Both the position numbers and the translations under genes were made by a program. This document shows, in pieces, positions 8,256 through 17,558 of a stretch of DNA of 64,000 bases (positions are counted from its first letter, which is position 1; each line of letters starts with the position of its first letter). The DNA comes from Variovorax sp. GTDB taxonomy: Bacteria; Pseudomonadota; Gammaproteobacteria; Burkholderiales; Burkholderiaceae_C. The notes under the pieces are model-generated. The model did not search any database and was not told the DNA's origin. It saw only the letters and a list, made by a program, of their open reading frames with translations. The DNA lies in the NCBI GenBank assembly GCA_017744285.1, contig JAGIBP010000002.1:97549-161548 (forward strand), in the 5' to 3' direction.

Positions 8256-9247
8256 TTCCGGACCTCCGCGTGCAGGCCGATGCCCGCCTGGATGGATGCG
8301 CCGCGGCGCCGACGCAGGGACTTTTCGATCAATCCGGCGATGCCTTGCGGGGCGAACACGATGACTGCGATCAGCACCACCCCGAACACCGCCATCCAGT
8401 GCGTGGCGTAGTCGCCCAGCACGTCCTTGAAGAGGAAGTAGACGATCGCGCCCAGGGCGGGTCCCCACAGCGGCCGGGCGCCGCCCACGATCACCATCAT
8501 CAGCGTCATCCCCGACAGCGACCAATGCAGGCTCTCCGGCGAGACGAAGCCGCTGTAGAGCGCCGACAACACGCCGCCGATGCCCGACACGAGCGCCGAC
8601 AGCGCGAAGATCGCGGCGCGCGGCACCAGTGTCTGGATGCCGATGAAGCGGGCGCGCTCCTCGTTGTCGCGCGCCGCCTCGGTGATCGAGCCGAAGCGGC
8701 TGCGGAAGATCAGCGCGAGCGCGGCCAGCACGAGTACCAGCACGCTCCAGCAGAGGAGGAACATCACGTCGGGGCGAAACAGCGTCGCCTGCGGCAGGCC
8801 GAACACCGTGGCGGGCCACTCGATGGTCAGGCCATCCGCGCCGCCGAGCAGTCCGCGGGCGCGCGTCACGACCAGGAAGATCATCTGCCCCATCGCCAGC
8901 GTGACCATGCCGAAGGAGATGCCCGGCACGCGCACGATGACCAGCCCGATGACGAAGGCCGCGCCGGCGATGCCCAGCAGCGCGAGGCCGATGGCGGCTT
9001 CGGCGCCGACCCACTGCAGCTTGAGCATCAGGCCCACGCCGTAGCCCGCGCTGCCGTAGAAGAGCGCGTGGCCGAAGCTCACCGCGCCGTTCTGGCGCAG
9101 CAGCACGCCGATGCCGGTGGCGAAGACGGCGAAGATCGTGGCCTGCGTGAGCAGCGCGAGCACGGTCTCCGAGGCGACGAAGCGCGCGGCGAGAGCGCCC
9201 AGCAGCAGGGCCGCGGCCACGCGCACGGTCAATGGAAGCTTGTTCAT
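8252..9247 (-). CDS. livM: ABC transporter permease LivM-type
   Basis: 331-aa inner-membrane permease with about ten hydrophobic segments. It carries the BPD_transp_2 features GAVSFGHALFYGSAGYGVGL near residues 54-73 and the EAARDNEERARFIGIQT cytoplasmic loop, which contacts the ATPases. The C-terminus reads VFAPQGIAGLIEKSLRRRRG, as in LivM proteins. It lies 18 bp downstream of livH and overlaps livG by 4 bp. Confidence 0.92.
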   Translation of the reverse strand: MNKLPLTVRVAAALLLGALAARFVASETVLALLTQATIFAVFATGIGVLLRQNGAVSFGHALFYGSAGYGVGLMLKLQWVGAEAAIGLALLGIAGAAFVIGLVIVRVPGISFGMVTLAMGQMIFLVVTRARGLLGGADGLTIEWPATVFGLPQATLFRPDVMFLLCWSVLVLVLAALALIFRSRFGSITEAARDNEERARFIGIQTLVPRAAIFALSALVSGIGGVLSALYSGFVSPESLHWSLSGMTLMMVIVGGARPLWGPALGAIVYFLFKDVLGDYATHWMAVFGVVLIAVIVFAPQGIAGLIEKSLRRRRGASIQAGIGLHAEVRK

Positions 9248-9265
9248 GATGTGCGTTCTCGCGTC

Positions 9266-10117
9266 TCAGGCGCGGCTGCCCGCGAGGCCCTGGGGCCGCC
9301 AGATCAGGATCGTGACCATGAGCAGGAAGGGCAGCAGCACCGCGGTGTCGGGCATGTGCACCGCGCCGAAGGACTGCACGAGGCCGAGCGCCATCGCGAC
9401 GATGAACGCGCCCGCGAGCGAACCCAGCCCGCCCACCACGACCACGACGAAGGAGTCGATGAGCACGTCCGAGCTCATGGCCGGCGACAGAGAGAGGAAG
9501 GGCCCCGCGACCACGCCCGCGAGGCCCGCCAGCGCGGTGCCCACGCCCACCACCAGCGCGGAGAGCGCATCGGTGTTGACGCCCTGCATCGCGGTCGTCA
9601 CGGGGTCGGTGCTCGCGGCGCGCACCGAGAGGCCGACCTTCGACAGGCGCAGCCAGAGCGTGAGGCTCACGGCCACGAGCAGCCCGACGACGATCACCGC
9701 GATGCGGTAGGCCGGGAAGGAGGCGCCGAAGGCCTCGACCGTGAAGTCTAGCGCGGCCGGCGTCGGGATCGAGAGATTGGCCTTGCCCCAGATGGACTGC
9801 ACCAGGTCCTCGATGACCAGCAGCAGCCCGAAGGTCACGAGCACGACGGACAGCGGATCGCGCTTCTGCAACAGGCGGAAGCCGTAGCGGTCGAGCAGCA
9901 CGCCGAAGACCGCCATGACCAGCGGCGCGCCCACCAGCGCCAGCCAGAAGTTGCTCACGCTGGCGATCGTGTAGCCCAGGTAGGCGCCCAGCATGTACAG
10001 CGAGCCGTGCGCGAAGTTGACCACCCGGCGCAGGCCGTAGATCAGGGCCAGGCCCGAGCACATCACGATCAGGAGGGCCCCGTAGACGAGGCCGTTGAAG
10101 AGATTGACCAGGGACAT
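9266..10117 (-). CDS. livH: ABC transporter permease LivH-type
   Basis: 283-aa inner-membrane permease starting MSLVNLFNGLVYGALLIVMC. A longer reading to 10378 adds a low-complexity, arginine-rich N-terminus that is not part of LivH, so the ATG at 10117 is chosen. Visible family features are the GLALIYGLRRVVNFAHGSLY segment and the RAASTDPVTTAMQGVNTD cytoplasmic loop. It is the first gene of the minus-strand operon; its promoter should lie in 10118-10477. Confidence 0.92.
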   Translation of the reverse strand: MSLVNLFNGLVYGALLIVMCSGLALIYGLRRVVNFAHGSLYMLGAYLGYTIASVSNFWLALVGAPLVMAVFGVLLDRYGFRLLQKRDPLSVVLVTFGLLLVIEDLVQSIWGKANLSIPTPAALDFTVEAFGASFPAYRIAVIVVGLLVAVSLTLWLRLSKVGLSVRAASTDPVTTAMQGVNTDALSALVVGVGTALAGLAGVVAGPFLSLSPAMSSDVLIDSFVVVVVGGLGSLAGAFIVAMALGLVQSFGAVHMPDTAVLLPFLLMVTILIWRPQGLAGSRA

Positions 10118-10477
10118 GGTTCGAATCGATGTTCCGGATGAGGGCGCACGAATTCCGTCGGCAACACCCTCCCCTGCCGGATGCGCGCGGCATTCGGGCG
10201 GGCGAGGCGGAAGCGGGTGACGGCTGCGGCCCAGGGGATGGGAATGCGCTCGCGCGCTCACGCACGCGGCGGCCGGTGCGTGTCGGGGTGGGGCGGTCAG
10301 TCGGCGGCGGTCACGATGGCTTGTCTCCGTGTCGATGTCAGGTTTCTTGTGTGCGAGCGATTCTCGAAGCGCGGGCATCCAGCCACCAATGAAGCTTTGG
10401 CATGATCCATATGGCGCAGGCTATGGGACCGCGCCCTGGGTTCGACAGCCCCGGCCACAAGGACGACAAGAAAATTC
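10118..10477. other. Divergent intergenic region between livH and the MFS gene
   Basis: About 360 bp separate the divergently transcribed livH and MFS transporter genes. The open frames crossing it are arginine-rich and resemble no family. No convincing -35/-10 pair, strong hairpin or riboswitch-like fold was found by eye. The region must hold the promoter of the livH operon on the minus strand. An AAGGA at 10459-10463 is the only ribosome-site candidate for the MFS gene, and its spacing is long. Confidence 0.5.
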
Positions 10478-11884
10478 ATGACGAACAACGAAGAAGACCG
10501 CCGCGTCGAAATCCGCCGAACCCTCCGCGCGCTGATGGTCGTGATGGCGCTCGCCGCGCTCGACCAGAGCATCGTCGCCACCGCCCTGCCGCGCATCGTG
10601 GGCGAGCTCGGCGGCGTGCAGCACTTGTCGTGGGTCGTGATGGCCTACGTCCTCGCGTCCACGGCCGTGATGCCGCTCTACGGGAAGCTCTCCGACCAGC
10701 ATGGCCGCAAGCCGGTGCTCTATGCGGCCATCGGGCTGTTCCTGCTCGGGTCCGTGCTGTGCGCCCTGGCGCGCACGCTGCCGCAGCTGATCGCCTTCCG
10801 CGCGCTTCAGGGCCTCGGCGCGGGCGGCCTGCTGCCGCTGGCGCAGATCATCATCGGCGACCTCGTGCCTCCCGCGCGGCGCGGCCGGCGGCAGGGCAAT
10901 GTCGTCGCGATCTTCGCGGTGTGCAGCGTGCTGGGGCCGGTGGTGGGCGGCGTGATCACCGACCTGCTGTCGTGGCACTGGATCTTTCTGGTGAACCTGC
11001 CGGTGGGCGCCTTCTCCGTCTACATCATCGCCCGCACGCTGCGCGAGACGAGCGCGCGGCGCGAGCACCGTATCGACTACGCGGGCGCGGTCCTGCTCAC
11101 ATCGGCCACGATGACCTTCCTGCTGGTGCTCTCGCTCGGCGGCACGGAGTGGCCCTGGTGGTCCTGGCCCACGGGCGTGGGCCTCATGGTGTCGGCCGCG
11201 CTGATCGCGCTGCTGGTCAGGCACCTCGGCCGCGCGTCGGAGCCGGTGCTGCCGCCCTCACTGTTCGGCAACCGGGTGTTCCTCATCGCGAGCGCCGTGC
11301 TCGCCCTCGCCTTCATGGGCCTGCAGGGATCGGCGCTGTTCTTTCCGCTGTTCTTCCAGACCGTGATGGGCGTGACGCCGTCGCACTCCGGCTTTCTCAC
11401 CGGGCCGCTGATGATCGGCATCGTCATCTCGGCCGTCGTGAACGGGCGCGTCGTCCTCCCGCGCACCGGGCGCTACAAGCCGGCGCAGATGGCCGGCCTC
11501 ACGGTGGCGGTGCTCGCCTTCGCGGTGCTGGCCTGGGCCATTGCCACGTCGCGCGGCTTCGCGGTGCTCGAGCCGGCGATCTTCTCGCTCGGCCTCGGCC
11601 TGGGCTTCGTCATGCCCAACATGACGCTCGCGGTGCAGAACGCGCTGCCCTCGCGCTACCTGGGTGTGGGGACGGCCACCCTGGCCTTCTTCCGTTCGCT
11701 GGGGGGCCTCGTCGGCGTGGCCGGCGGCGGCGCGATCCTGAACAACCTGCTGCACACCGGCACCCGCGCCGCCATCGCCTCGGTGTTCACCACCGGCGTG
11801 GGCGTCGTCGCCGTGGCGCTGCTGCTCGTGGGCTGGATGCCCGAGAAGCCGCTGCACCACGGCCAGGCGAGCGACGCGCGCTGA
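10478..11884 (+). CDS. MFS transporter, DHA2 (EmrB/QacA-type) drug:H+ antiporter
   Basis: 468-aa major facilitator protein, probably with 14 transmembrane helices and exporting toxic compounds or metabolites. TM1 carries ALAALDQSIVATALPRI, the D-Q-S-I-V-x-T-A-L-P signature of the DHA2 family. The MFS loop motif GKLSDQHGRKP follows TM2, and antiporter motif C is visible in TM5 (AVCSVLGPVVGGVITD). No HlyD-like membrane-fusion partner lies next to it, so it is likely a stand-alone exporter. It converges on the lipoprotein gene ending 21 bp away. Substrate unknown. Confidence 0.9.
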   Translation: MTNNEEDRRVEIRRTLRALMVVMALAALDQSIVATALPRIVGELGGVQHLSWVVMAYVLASTAVMPLYGKLSDQHGRKPVLYAAIGLFLLGSVLCALARTLPQLIAFRALQGLGAGGLLPLAQIIIGDLVPPARRGRRQGNVVAIFAVCSVLGPVVGGVITDLLSWHWIFLVNLPVGAFSVYIIARTLRETSARREHRIDYAGAVLLTSATMTFLLVLSLGGTEWPWWSWPTGVGLMVSAALIALLVRHLGRASEPVLPPSLFGNRVFLIASAVLALAFMGLQGSALFFPLFFQTVMGVTPSHSGFLTGPLMIGIVISAVVNGRVVLPRTGRYKPAQMAGLTVAVLAFAVLAWAIATSRGFAVLEPAIFSLGLGLGFVMPNMTLAVQNALPSRYLGVGTATLAFFRSLGGLVGVAGGGAILNNLLHTGTRAAIASVFTTGVGVVAVALLLVGWMPEKPLHHGQASDAR

Positions 11885-11905
11885 GCATCGCGCGGCGCCT
11901 CGCGC

Positions 11906-14047
11906 TCACTGCGCCGGCTTGTAGAGGGCGAAAAGCGAGAACACCTCCATCTGCTCCTGCGACCGCACGTAGAGTTGAAGCGTCGAGACGTACGCGTTGA
12001 GCGCGTACTGCGTGGTGCCCGTCGTCGTGTCGCAGTGGGTGTCTCCCGCCGACTGGATCGTGCAGGTGGCGGTCGCCGTGCGCGCGGTCGATGCGATCGA
12101 GACATCGTCGTTGAAGCTGGCGCGCACGTTGTTCACCAGCGGCCCTCGCCCGAACACGCTGAAGAGCGTCGGCCCGGTCGCGGTGGAAGGCACCGCCCAT
12201 GCCGGCTGGCCGCCATCGCTGAAGGCGAAGACATTCGGCGAGCCCGCGCTCGGCGCGCCGAAGACATAGACGCCGCTGGCGTTGGCCGACGTGGCCGCGA
12301 CCAGGCGCGCACGCATGCCGGGCGTGATGTCGGAGAACGGCGACTTGTGGCTGGCTTCGTCCGCGGTCAGCGGCCGGCTGCTCGTGCGGTAGCTTTGCAC
12401 CACGTTCGGCACGGCCGTGTCGGCGTGGAAGAACTCCATGCGCCAGACGCCCTGGTTGTTGAGCTGCCGGATCTGGTCGTCGGTCCACACCGTCGGATCG
12501 ACGAAGAGCGTGGGCTCCAGGGTCCGCGGATCCCTGCCGCCCGATGCGCCGATGGATTTTCCGTTCAGCAGCACCGTGGAGGTCACCGCGGAGAGGGCGC
12601 CGTTCGCATCGGCCACGCCGAGGTAGGAGTTGCCGGCCGCCGGCAGCAGCGTGTAGACCTTGCCGGCGGGCGACGTCACCTCCACCTTCGCGAACACCGG
12701 CGCGCCGCCCGAGACGCGGTTCGACACGAAGAGGTTGTAGCCGACGCCGATCCAGTCGATGCCGCTGGCGTTGAGGTACGCGCGGCGCGCCATCGAGGGC
12801 GTCACGTTGGCGTTGTAGGCGTACTGGTTGCCGATCAGCTTGAGCGCGTCGCCCTCGTAGCGCGCCACCACCGTGTCGTAGCCCTCGGCGCCCTGCGGGC
12901 TGAGCGTGCGGTAGCGCACCACCACGTCGCCGTTCGGGCGGTAGAAGCCCAGTTCGCCCTGGTCGAAGGTGACGCCGGTGGCGCCGCCGCGGAAGATACC
13001 GGTGAACGCGCCGTTGTTGGCAGCGTCGCGGCCCACGCGGTTGCCGTTGGAGAGCCACTGCGCCGGGTCGCCGCCGGCGAACATCTCGCGGCACGCCGGC
13101 GCCACGACATCCGCCGCACTTCCGACCGCGTTGCCCGTGTCGCTCGTCGCGGTGCCCACGCGCTGGGTGAGCGGCACGGCATAGCACGCGGTCATCCGGG
13201 CCAGTAGCGCGGCGATCGCGTCGCCCACGCCCGGTCTTGCGAGCTGGTCGAGCGTGATGGACGGCAGCGGCGCGACCGTCGGGTCGGTACTGCGGAAGTT
13301 CACCGCGATCGGCTGCTGCGCCCCGGCCGACGGGATCGACTGCAGGGTGATCTCGATGTTCGCCGCCGTGCCATCAGGACGCACCGTCACGTCGATCGAA
13401 TCGAGCACGCGATCGTGGCCGGTACCGTCGGCGGTGAAGGCGCCGGTGATGGGGTCGACGCTGTCGCCGAGCACATCCAGCAGCGGCTTGAGAATGGCCA
13501 GGACCTCGGCCACGCGCTCGCGCACCGTGGCTTCGTCGACCTGCGTCGTGCCGGCGCCGATGCCGGCCGCGAGCTGCGCCGGATCGCCGTTGGGCGACAG
13601 GCGCGACACCACCACCGTGGTGATCGGCGTCACGTTGACCCGGCCGCCGGCGGGGCTCGCGCTGATGCTGTAGAGGCTCTCGGTGCCGCGCTGCGCGCTG
13701 ACGACCAGCGGCGCCGTCGCCGTCGTGGGCAGGTCGCAGTGGTAGTTGCCCTGCGCGTCCGTGGTGGTGCTGCACACGGTGGCGCCGAGCTTGTCCACCA
13801 CGGTGACGCTGGCGCCCGAGAAGGCCGAGCCGCTCGCGGCGACGCCGGAGATCGATGTCGGCGCGGGAGCGGGCGCGGGCGCAGGGGATGGCGCGGGCGA
13901 CGGGACCCATCCCCCGCCCCCGCCTCCTCCGCAGGCCGACAGTGCCAGCGCAACGCCGCCGGCGAGCGAAAGGCCGCGCCATCCCGGCCCCGAAAGGCGT
14001 CGTTGCGGCGGCTGCGGCCGGGGGCAGGGATCCAGTGGGTCGTTCAT
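11906..14047 (-). CDS. Putative large lipoprotein with carboxypeptidase-regulatory-like domain
   Basis: 713-aa exported protein. An arginine-containing N-terminus precedes a hydrophobic stretch ending in the lipobox LALSAC (Cys near residue 39), then a run of glycines and a proline/alanine spacer (PSPAPSPAPAPAPAP). After it comes a domain like the carboxypeptidase-regulatory/big-like fold (SGASVTVVDKLGATVCSTTT, then GNYHCDLPT). The remaining roughly 550 residues I cannot assign. The ATG at 14047 has a good GAGGAG ribosome site. The gene stands alone, convergent with the MFS gene. A surface or outer-membrane location is likely; function unknown. Confidence 0.75.
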   Translation of the reverse strand: MNDPLDPCPRPQPPQRRLSGPGWRGLSLAGGVALALSACGGGGGGGWVPSPAPSPAPAPAPAPTSISGVAASGSAFSGASVTVVDKLGATVCSTTTDAQGNYHCDLPTTATAPLVVSAQRGTESLYSISASPAGGRVNVTPITTVVVSRLSPNGDPAQLAAGIGAGTTQVDEATVRERVAEVLAILKPLLDVLGDSVDPITGAFTADGTGHDRVLDSIDVTVRPDGTAANIEITLQSIPSAGAQQPIAVNFRSTDPTVAPLPSITLDQLARPGVGDAIAALLARMTACYAVPLTQRVGTATSDTGNAVGSAADVVAPACREMFAGGDPAQWLSNGNRVGRDAANNGAFTGIFRGGATGVTFDQGELGFYRPNGDVVVRYRTLSPQGAEGYDTVVARYEGDALKLIGNQYAYNANVTPSMARRAYLNASGIDWIGVGYNLFVSNRVSGGAPVFAKVEVTSPAGKVYTLLPAAGNSYLGVADANGALSAVTSTVLLNGKSIGASGGRDPRTLEPTLFVDPTVWTDDQIRQLNNQGVWRMEFFHADTAVPNVVQSYRTSSRPLTADEASHKSPFSDITPGMRARLVAATSANASGVYVFGAPSAGSPNVFAFSDGGQPAWAVPSTATGPTLFSVFGRGPLVNNVRASFNDDVSIASTARTATATCTIQSAGDTHCDTTTGTTQYALNAYVSTLQLYVRSQEQMEVFSLFALYKPAQ

Positions 14048-14170
14048 GGCATCACTCCTCGTTGAATGACGCCGACGGTATTCCCGTTCGCGCGGGGGCC
14101 CACCACGCAGATGCAGGTTGACTTTCGGGCTGCGGGTCCTTAGCCGCGGCGGAAGCCTGCGCTGTTGGCG

Positions 14171-15340
14171 CTAGACCGACTCCAGGATGCTCAGGTAGTT
14201 GGCCACCCCGGAGCCGCCCATGTTGAACACCGCGCCGCGCGCGGCGCGGGGAAGCTGCATGTCGCCCGCCGTGCCGGAAAGCTGCATCGCCGCCATCACG
14301 TGCTGGGACACGCCGGTCGCGCCGATGGGGTGCCCCTTGGACTTGAGGCCGCCGGACGGATTGACGGGGAGCCTGCCATCCCTGCAGCTCAGGCCGTCGA
14401 GGATCACGCGCGCGCCCTCGCCGTGCGGGGCCAGGCCCATGGCCTCGTACTCAAGCAGTTCGGCGATGGTGAAGCAGTCGTGGGTTTCCACGAAGTCGAG
14501 GTCGGCCAGCCGCAGGCCCGCCTCCTGCAGCCCCTTCTTCCATGCGAGCGCGGCGCCTTCCAGCCGGGTGGGATCGCGCCGCGACGTCGGCATGAAGTCG
14601 TTCACCTGCGCGCGGGCATGCCAGCGCACGGGCGCGACCCGGGCGCCCGACAGCGGCTCGGTCGACAGCACCAGCGCGGCCGCGCCGTCCGAGACCAGTG
14701 AGCAGTCGGAACGCTTCAGGGGGCCGGACACGAACGGATTCTTCTCGGAGACCTGGCGGCAGAAATCGAAGCCGACATCGCGCCGCATGTGGGCATACGG
14801 GTTACGCATGCCGTTGGCGTGGTTCTTGGCGGCGATGGCCGCGAGCGCATCGGACTGGTCTCCGAAGCGCTCGAAGTACCGCGCCGCGATGCCGCCGAAG
14901 ATGCCCGCGAAGCCGGCCGGGTCGCCGGCCTCCTCGCGCACGTAGGCGCACTTGATGAGCGTGGCTCCGACCTGCGGCGTCGCCAGTTCGGTCATCTTCT
15001 CCATGCCGATCACGAGGACGCGCCGCATGCGGCCCGCGGCGAGCGCGTCGAGCGCCGCCGAGATGGCCGCCGATCCGGTGGCGCAGGCGTTCTCGGTGCG
15101 CATGGCCGGCGTGTGGCGGAACGCCGGAAACACGACGGCCGGCAGCGCGGCCGTGAAGTCCTGCCCCACGAAGCCGGCGTTGAAGTGGCCGACGAAGATT
15201 CCGTCGATGTCCTCGGGCGCCAACCCCGCGCCGTCGAGCGCGGGCGGCACCGCTTCGCGGATCAGGTCCTCCAGGCTCGCGCCGTCGCGCTTGCCGAAGG
15301 CCGTGTGGCCCCAGCCGACGATATGGGCTTGGTTTGTCAT
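14171..15340 (-). CDS. Thiolase-family acetyl-CoA acetyltransferase, SCP-x type
   Basis: 389-aa thiolase starting MTNQAHIVGWGHTAFGKRDG. The nucleophile Cys lies in TENACATGSAAI near residue 85, and the C-terminal catalytic His in GLKSKGHPIGATG. The C-terminal segment FNMGGSGVAN replaces the CxGGG of classical thiolases, as is usual for the SCP-x/lipid-transfer subgroup. The expected role is thiolytic cleavage of a 3-ketoacyl-CoA made by the acyl-CoA ligase branch of the same operon. The ATG overlaps the ligase stop (ATGA, 15337-15340). It is the last gene of the eight-gene operon. Confidence 0.88.
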   Translation of the reverse strand: MTNQAHIVGWGHTAFGKRDGASLEDLIREAVPPALDGAGLAPEDIDGIFVGHFNAGFVGQDFTAALPAVVFPAFRHTPAMRTENACATGSAAISAALDALAAGRMRRVLVIGMEKMTELATPQVGATLIKCAYVREEAGDPAGFAGIFGGIAARYFERFGDQSDALAAIAAKNHANGMRNPYAHMRRDVGFDFCRQVSEKNPFVSGPLKRSDCSLVSDGAAALVLSTEPLSGARVAPVRWHARAQVNDFMPTSRRDPTRLEGAALAWKKGLQEAGLRLADLDFVETHDCFTIAELLEYEAMGLAPHGEGARVILDGLSCRDGRLPVNPSGGLKSKGHPIGATGVSQHVMAAMQLSGTAGDMQLPRAARGAVFNMGGSGVANYLSILESV

Positions 15341-16860
15341 GGCATGGTCCTTTCGGTCTTCGAGTCGATTAGGGTTTCGCGCAGCGTGCGCTTGAGCACT
15401 TTTCCGTAGCTGTTCTTGGGCAAGGCTTCGATCCATAGATAGCGCTTGGGCCGCTTGAAGCGTGCGATGCGCGCGAGGCAATGCGCATCCAGATCGCGCT
15501 CGGTGACCGCAACACCCGCCGCCGTGACGACAAAGGCCAGTGCGACCTCGCCCCACTCGGCGTCCGGCACGCCGACCACGCAGACTTCGGCCACCGCGGG
15601 GTGCGTGAGCAGCGCCTCCTCCACTTCGCGTGGATAGATGTTGGAGCCGCCGCTGATCACGACGTCCTTGCTGCGGTCGCGCAGGGTGAGGTAGCCGCGA
15701 TCGTCCATCGAACCCATGTCGCCGGTGCGAAGCCAGCCGTCCCGCAGCGCCTCGGCCGTACCTTCGTGGTTGCGCCAGTAGCCGGCCATCACCGTTTCGC
15801 CGCGGCAGAGGATCTCGCCCGTCTCGCCGGGCGACAGATCGCGGCCGTCCTCGCAGACGACGCGAATCTCCATGCCGGTGCGCGCGGTACCCACCGAACC
15901 CAGCACGGCGGCGTCGCCGCACGCGTGGTCCGCGCGCCGCAGCCAGGTGATCGTCATCGGCGATTCGCCCTGGCCATAGATTTGCGCGAAGACCTGGCCG
16001 AACACCGCGAGCGACTTGTTCAGTTCCTCCACGTACATGGGACCGCCGCCGTAGACGATGCTCCGCAGGCCGCGCGGACGCGCCCTGCCGGCCGTTTCCG
16101 CCGCGATGCGCAGGCGCTGCACCATGGTCGGCGCCAGGAAGGCGCCACAGGCGGGATGGGCCTCGCACAAGTCGAGAAATACCTCGGGCTCGAAACTCCC
16201 GGAGGCCGGGACGACCTGGCGCGCACCCCGCGCCACATAGGCCGGGATGTAGAGGCCCGAGCCATGCGACATCGGCGCGGCGTGGATCAGGCTGCAGCCT
16301 TCGTCGATGGCCTCCACGTCGGCGAGGTGCGACACGGTCATCGCCATCAGGTTGCGATGCGTCAGCATCGCGCCCTTGCTCTTGCCTGTGGTGCCGCTCG
16401 TATAGAACAGCCAGGCGAGCGTTTCCGGCGAGGTCTCGCAAGGCTTCGCGGGATCCGCTCGAAAGAGCGCTTCGTATTGCGCGCTGCCAATGGTCACGAC
16501 GCGTTCTCGCCAATCGGGCGGCAGCGCCTCGCGCAGCCCGGGCGCCAGCGCCGCGGAAGCGAACAGCCGCGACGGCTCCGCGTCGCATGCGATGTCGGCC
16601 ATCTCGCGCGGGTGCAGCTTGTAGTTCAGAGGCGCCACGGCCGCGCCGGCGGCCCAGGCGCCGAACATCAGTTCCAGGTACTGCGGTGCGTTCTCGCTCG
16701 CGATGGCGATCCGCCCCGGCTGCGCGCCGAGCGCGCCGGCAAGCCGGAGGGCCCGGTCGTGCAATTGCGTCCAGCTTTGCAGGCATTGCGTGCCGCTGAA
16801 CACGGCGCCGGCGTGCGGCCAGCGCCGTGCCGCGCCTTCCAGCAGGGAGAAAAGATTCAT
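15337..16860 (-). CDS. Acyl-CoA synthetase (AMP-forming), class I adenylate-forming enzyme
   Basis: 507-aa ligase activating a carboxylic acid as its CoA thioester. Motifs: FYTSGTTGKSKGAM (P-loop, about residues 163-176), IYGQGESPMT (A5) and the hinge/A8 region LTLRDRSKDVVISGGSNIYP. The C-terminal Lys lies in LPKNSYGKVLKRTLRE. A 30-residue longer version starting at 16950 would overlap the VOC gene. The ATG at 16860 (MNLFSLLEGAARRW) has a GGAGAG ribosome site and leaves a 58-bp gap. It likely works on a ring-cleavage or side-chain acid produced upstream in the operon. Confidence 0.88.
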   Translation of the reverse strand: MNLFSLLEGAARRWPHAGAVFSGTQCLQSWTQLHDRALRLAGALGAQPGRIAIASENAPQYLELMFGAWAAGAAVAPLNYKLHPREMADIACDAEPSRLFASAALAPGLREALPPDWRERVVTIGSAQYEALFRADPAKPCETSPETLAWLFYTSGTTGKSKGAMLTHRNLMAMTVSHLADVEAIDEGCSLIHAAPMSHGSGLYIPAYVARGARQVVPASGSFEPEVFLDLCEAHPACGAFLAPTMVQRLRIAAETAGRARPRGLRSIVYGGGPMYVEELNKSLAVFGQVFAQIYGQGESPMTITWLRRADHACGDAAVLGSVGTARTGMEIRVVCEDGRDLSPGETGEILCRGETVMAGYWRNHEGTAEALRDGWLRTGDMGSMDDRGYLTLRDRSKDVVISGGSNIYPREVEEALLTHPAVAEVCVVGVPDAEWGEVALAFVVTAAGVAVTERDLDAHCLARIARFKRPKRYLWIEALPKNSYGKVLKRTLRETLIDSKTERTMP

Positions 16861-16918
16861 GCCGCTCTCCGCATTCGCGCGCTCAAGCCGGATCGAAGGC
16901 AACGTGCGAGCGTCATCG

Positions 16919-17533
16919 TCAGGCGGCATAGCGCTTGCGGACTTCGCCAATCATCGCCTTCAAGGCTGTCGGGACATCGCGGCCTTCTCGTTCTGCCCGG
17001 CGCTTGCACTCCAGCCAGCGCGCGAGGTCCGCGTAGCCTTGTTCCGTGTGCCGGTTCCATTCACGATCGATCGGCGTCGTGATTTCTAGACGGATCCCCG
17101 CCGGGTCGTGGAAGTAGATCGACAGGATGATGCCCTTGTGATCCACCGGGCCGATCACGTCGAGGCCGTTGGATCGAAGCCAGTCGGCCCACTTCAGAAC
17201 TTCGTCGCGATCCCTGGCCTGCAGCGCAATGTGGTTGAACACGTCGTAGGCCGGATGGCTGGGCTTGGACGGCGGCGGCACGCCCGGCGCCTCGAAGAAG
17301 GCGAGCGTCGAGCCGTCGGCCATCCGGAAGAAGATGTGGAAGTAGGGAAAGTCGTCGCCCGTGGACGGCACATGGTCGTCGAAGATGGTGCTCGCCAGTT
17401 CCATGCCCATGATCCGGGTGTAGAAGTCGGCGGTGGCCGCCACATCGGGGGTCACCCATGCGGCATGGTTCAGCATCTGGGGCACGAGGCCCGGGTTGGC
17501 GCGCGCCAGGGGTCGAGGGGCAGTCGCTTGCAT
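16919..17533 (-). CDS. VOC-family protein, possible ring-cleavage dioxygenase or glyoxalase
   Basis: 204-aa vicinal-oxygen-chelate protein with two beta-alpha-beta-beta-beta modules. Candidate metal ligands are His in LNHAAWVTPDVAATADFY, His in FNHIALQARDRDEVLKW, and Glu in IYFHDPAGIRLEI; this H-H-E pattern is that of extradiol dioxygenases. The ATG at 17533 (MQATAPRP) has an excellent AAGGAGAGCTT site, better than the upstream in-frame start. It lies between an acyl-CoA ligase and a fumarylacetoacetase-like gene, next to an FAD hydroxylase. This suggests ring cleavage of a hydroxylated aromatic, but an isomerase or lyase role is possible. Confidence 0.82.
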   Translation of the reverse strand: MQATAPRPLARANPGLVPQMLNHAAWVTPDVAATADFYTRIMGMELASTIFDDHVPSTGDDFPYFHIFFRMADGSTLAFFEAPGVPPPSKPSHPAYDVFNHIALQARDRDEVLKWADWLRSNGLDVIGPVDHKGIILSIYFHDPAGIRLEITTPIDREWNRHTEQGYADLARWLECKRRAEREGRDVPTALKAMIGEVRKRYAA

Positions 17534-17558
17534 AAGCTCTCCTTGAGTGGGTGGGGTA

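Noticed and set aside
7521..10265. Single 914-residue minus-strand frame covering livG, livM and livH
   Set aside because: Only its last 244 residues look like LivG; the rest is out of frame with the permeases, which have their own frames and overlapping start/stop codons.
10129..10392. Possible small gene in the livH/MFS intergenic region
   Set aside because: Arg-rich translation, no ribosome site, no homology visible.
13860..13915. Short Pro/Ala repeat as a possible tandem DNA repeat or CRISPR-like array
   Set aside because: It encodes the PAPAPAP linker of the lipoprotein; the units are 6 bp codon pairs without spacers.
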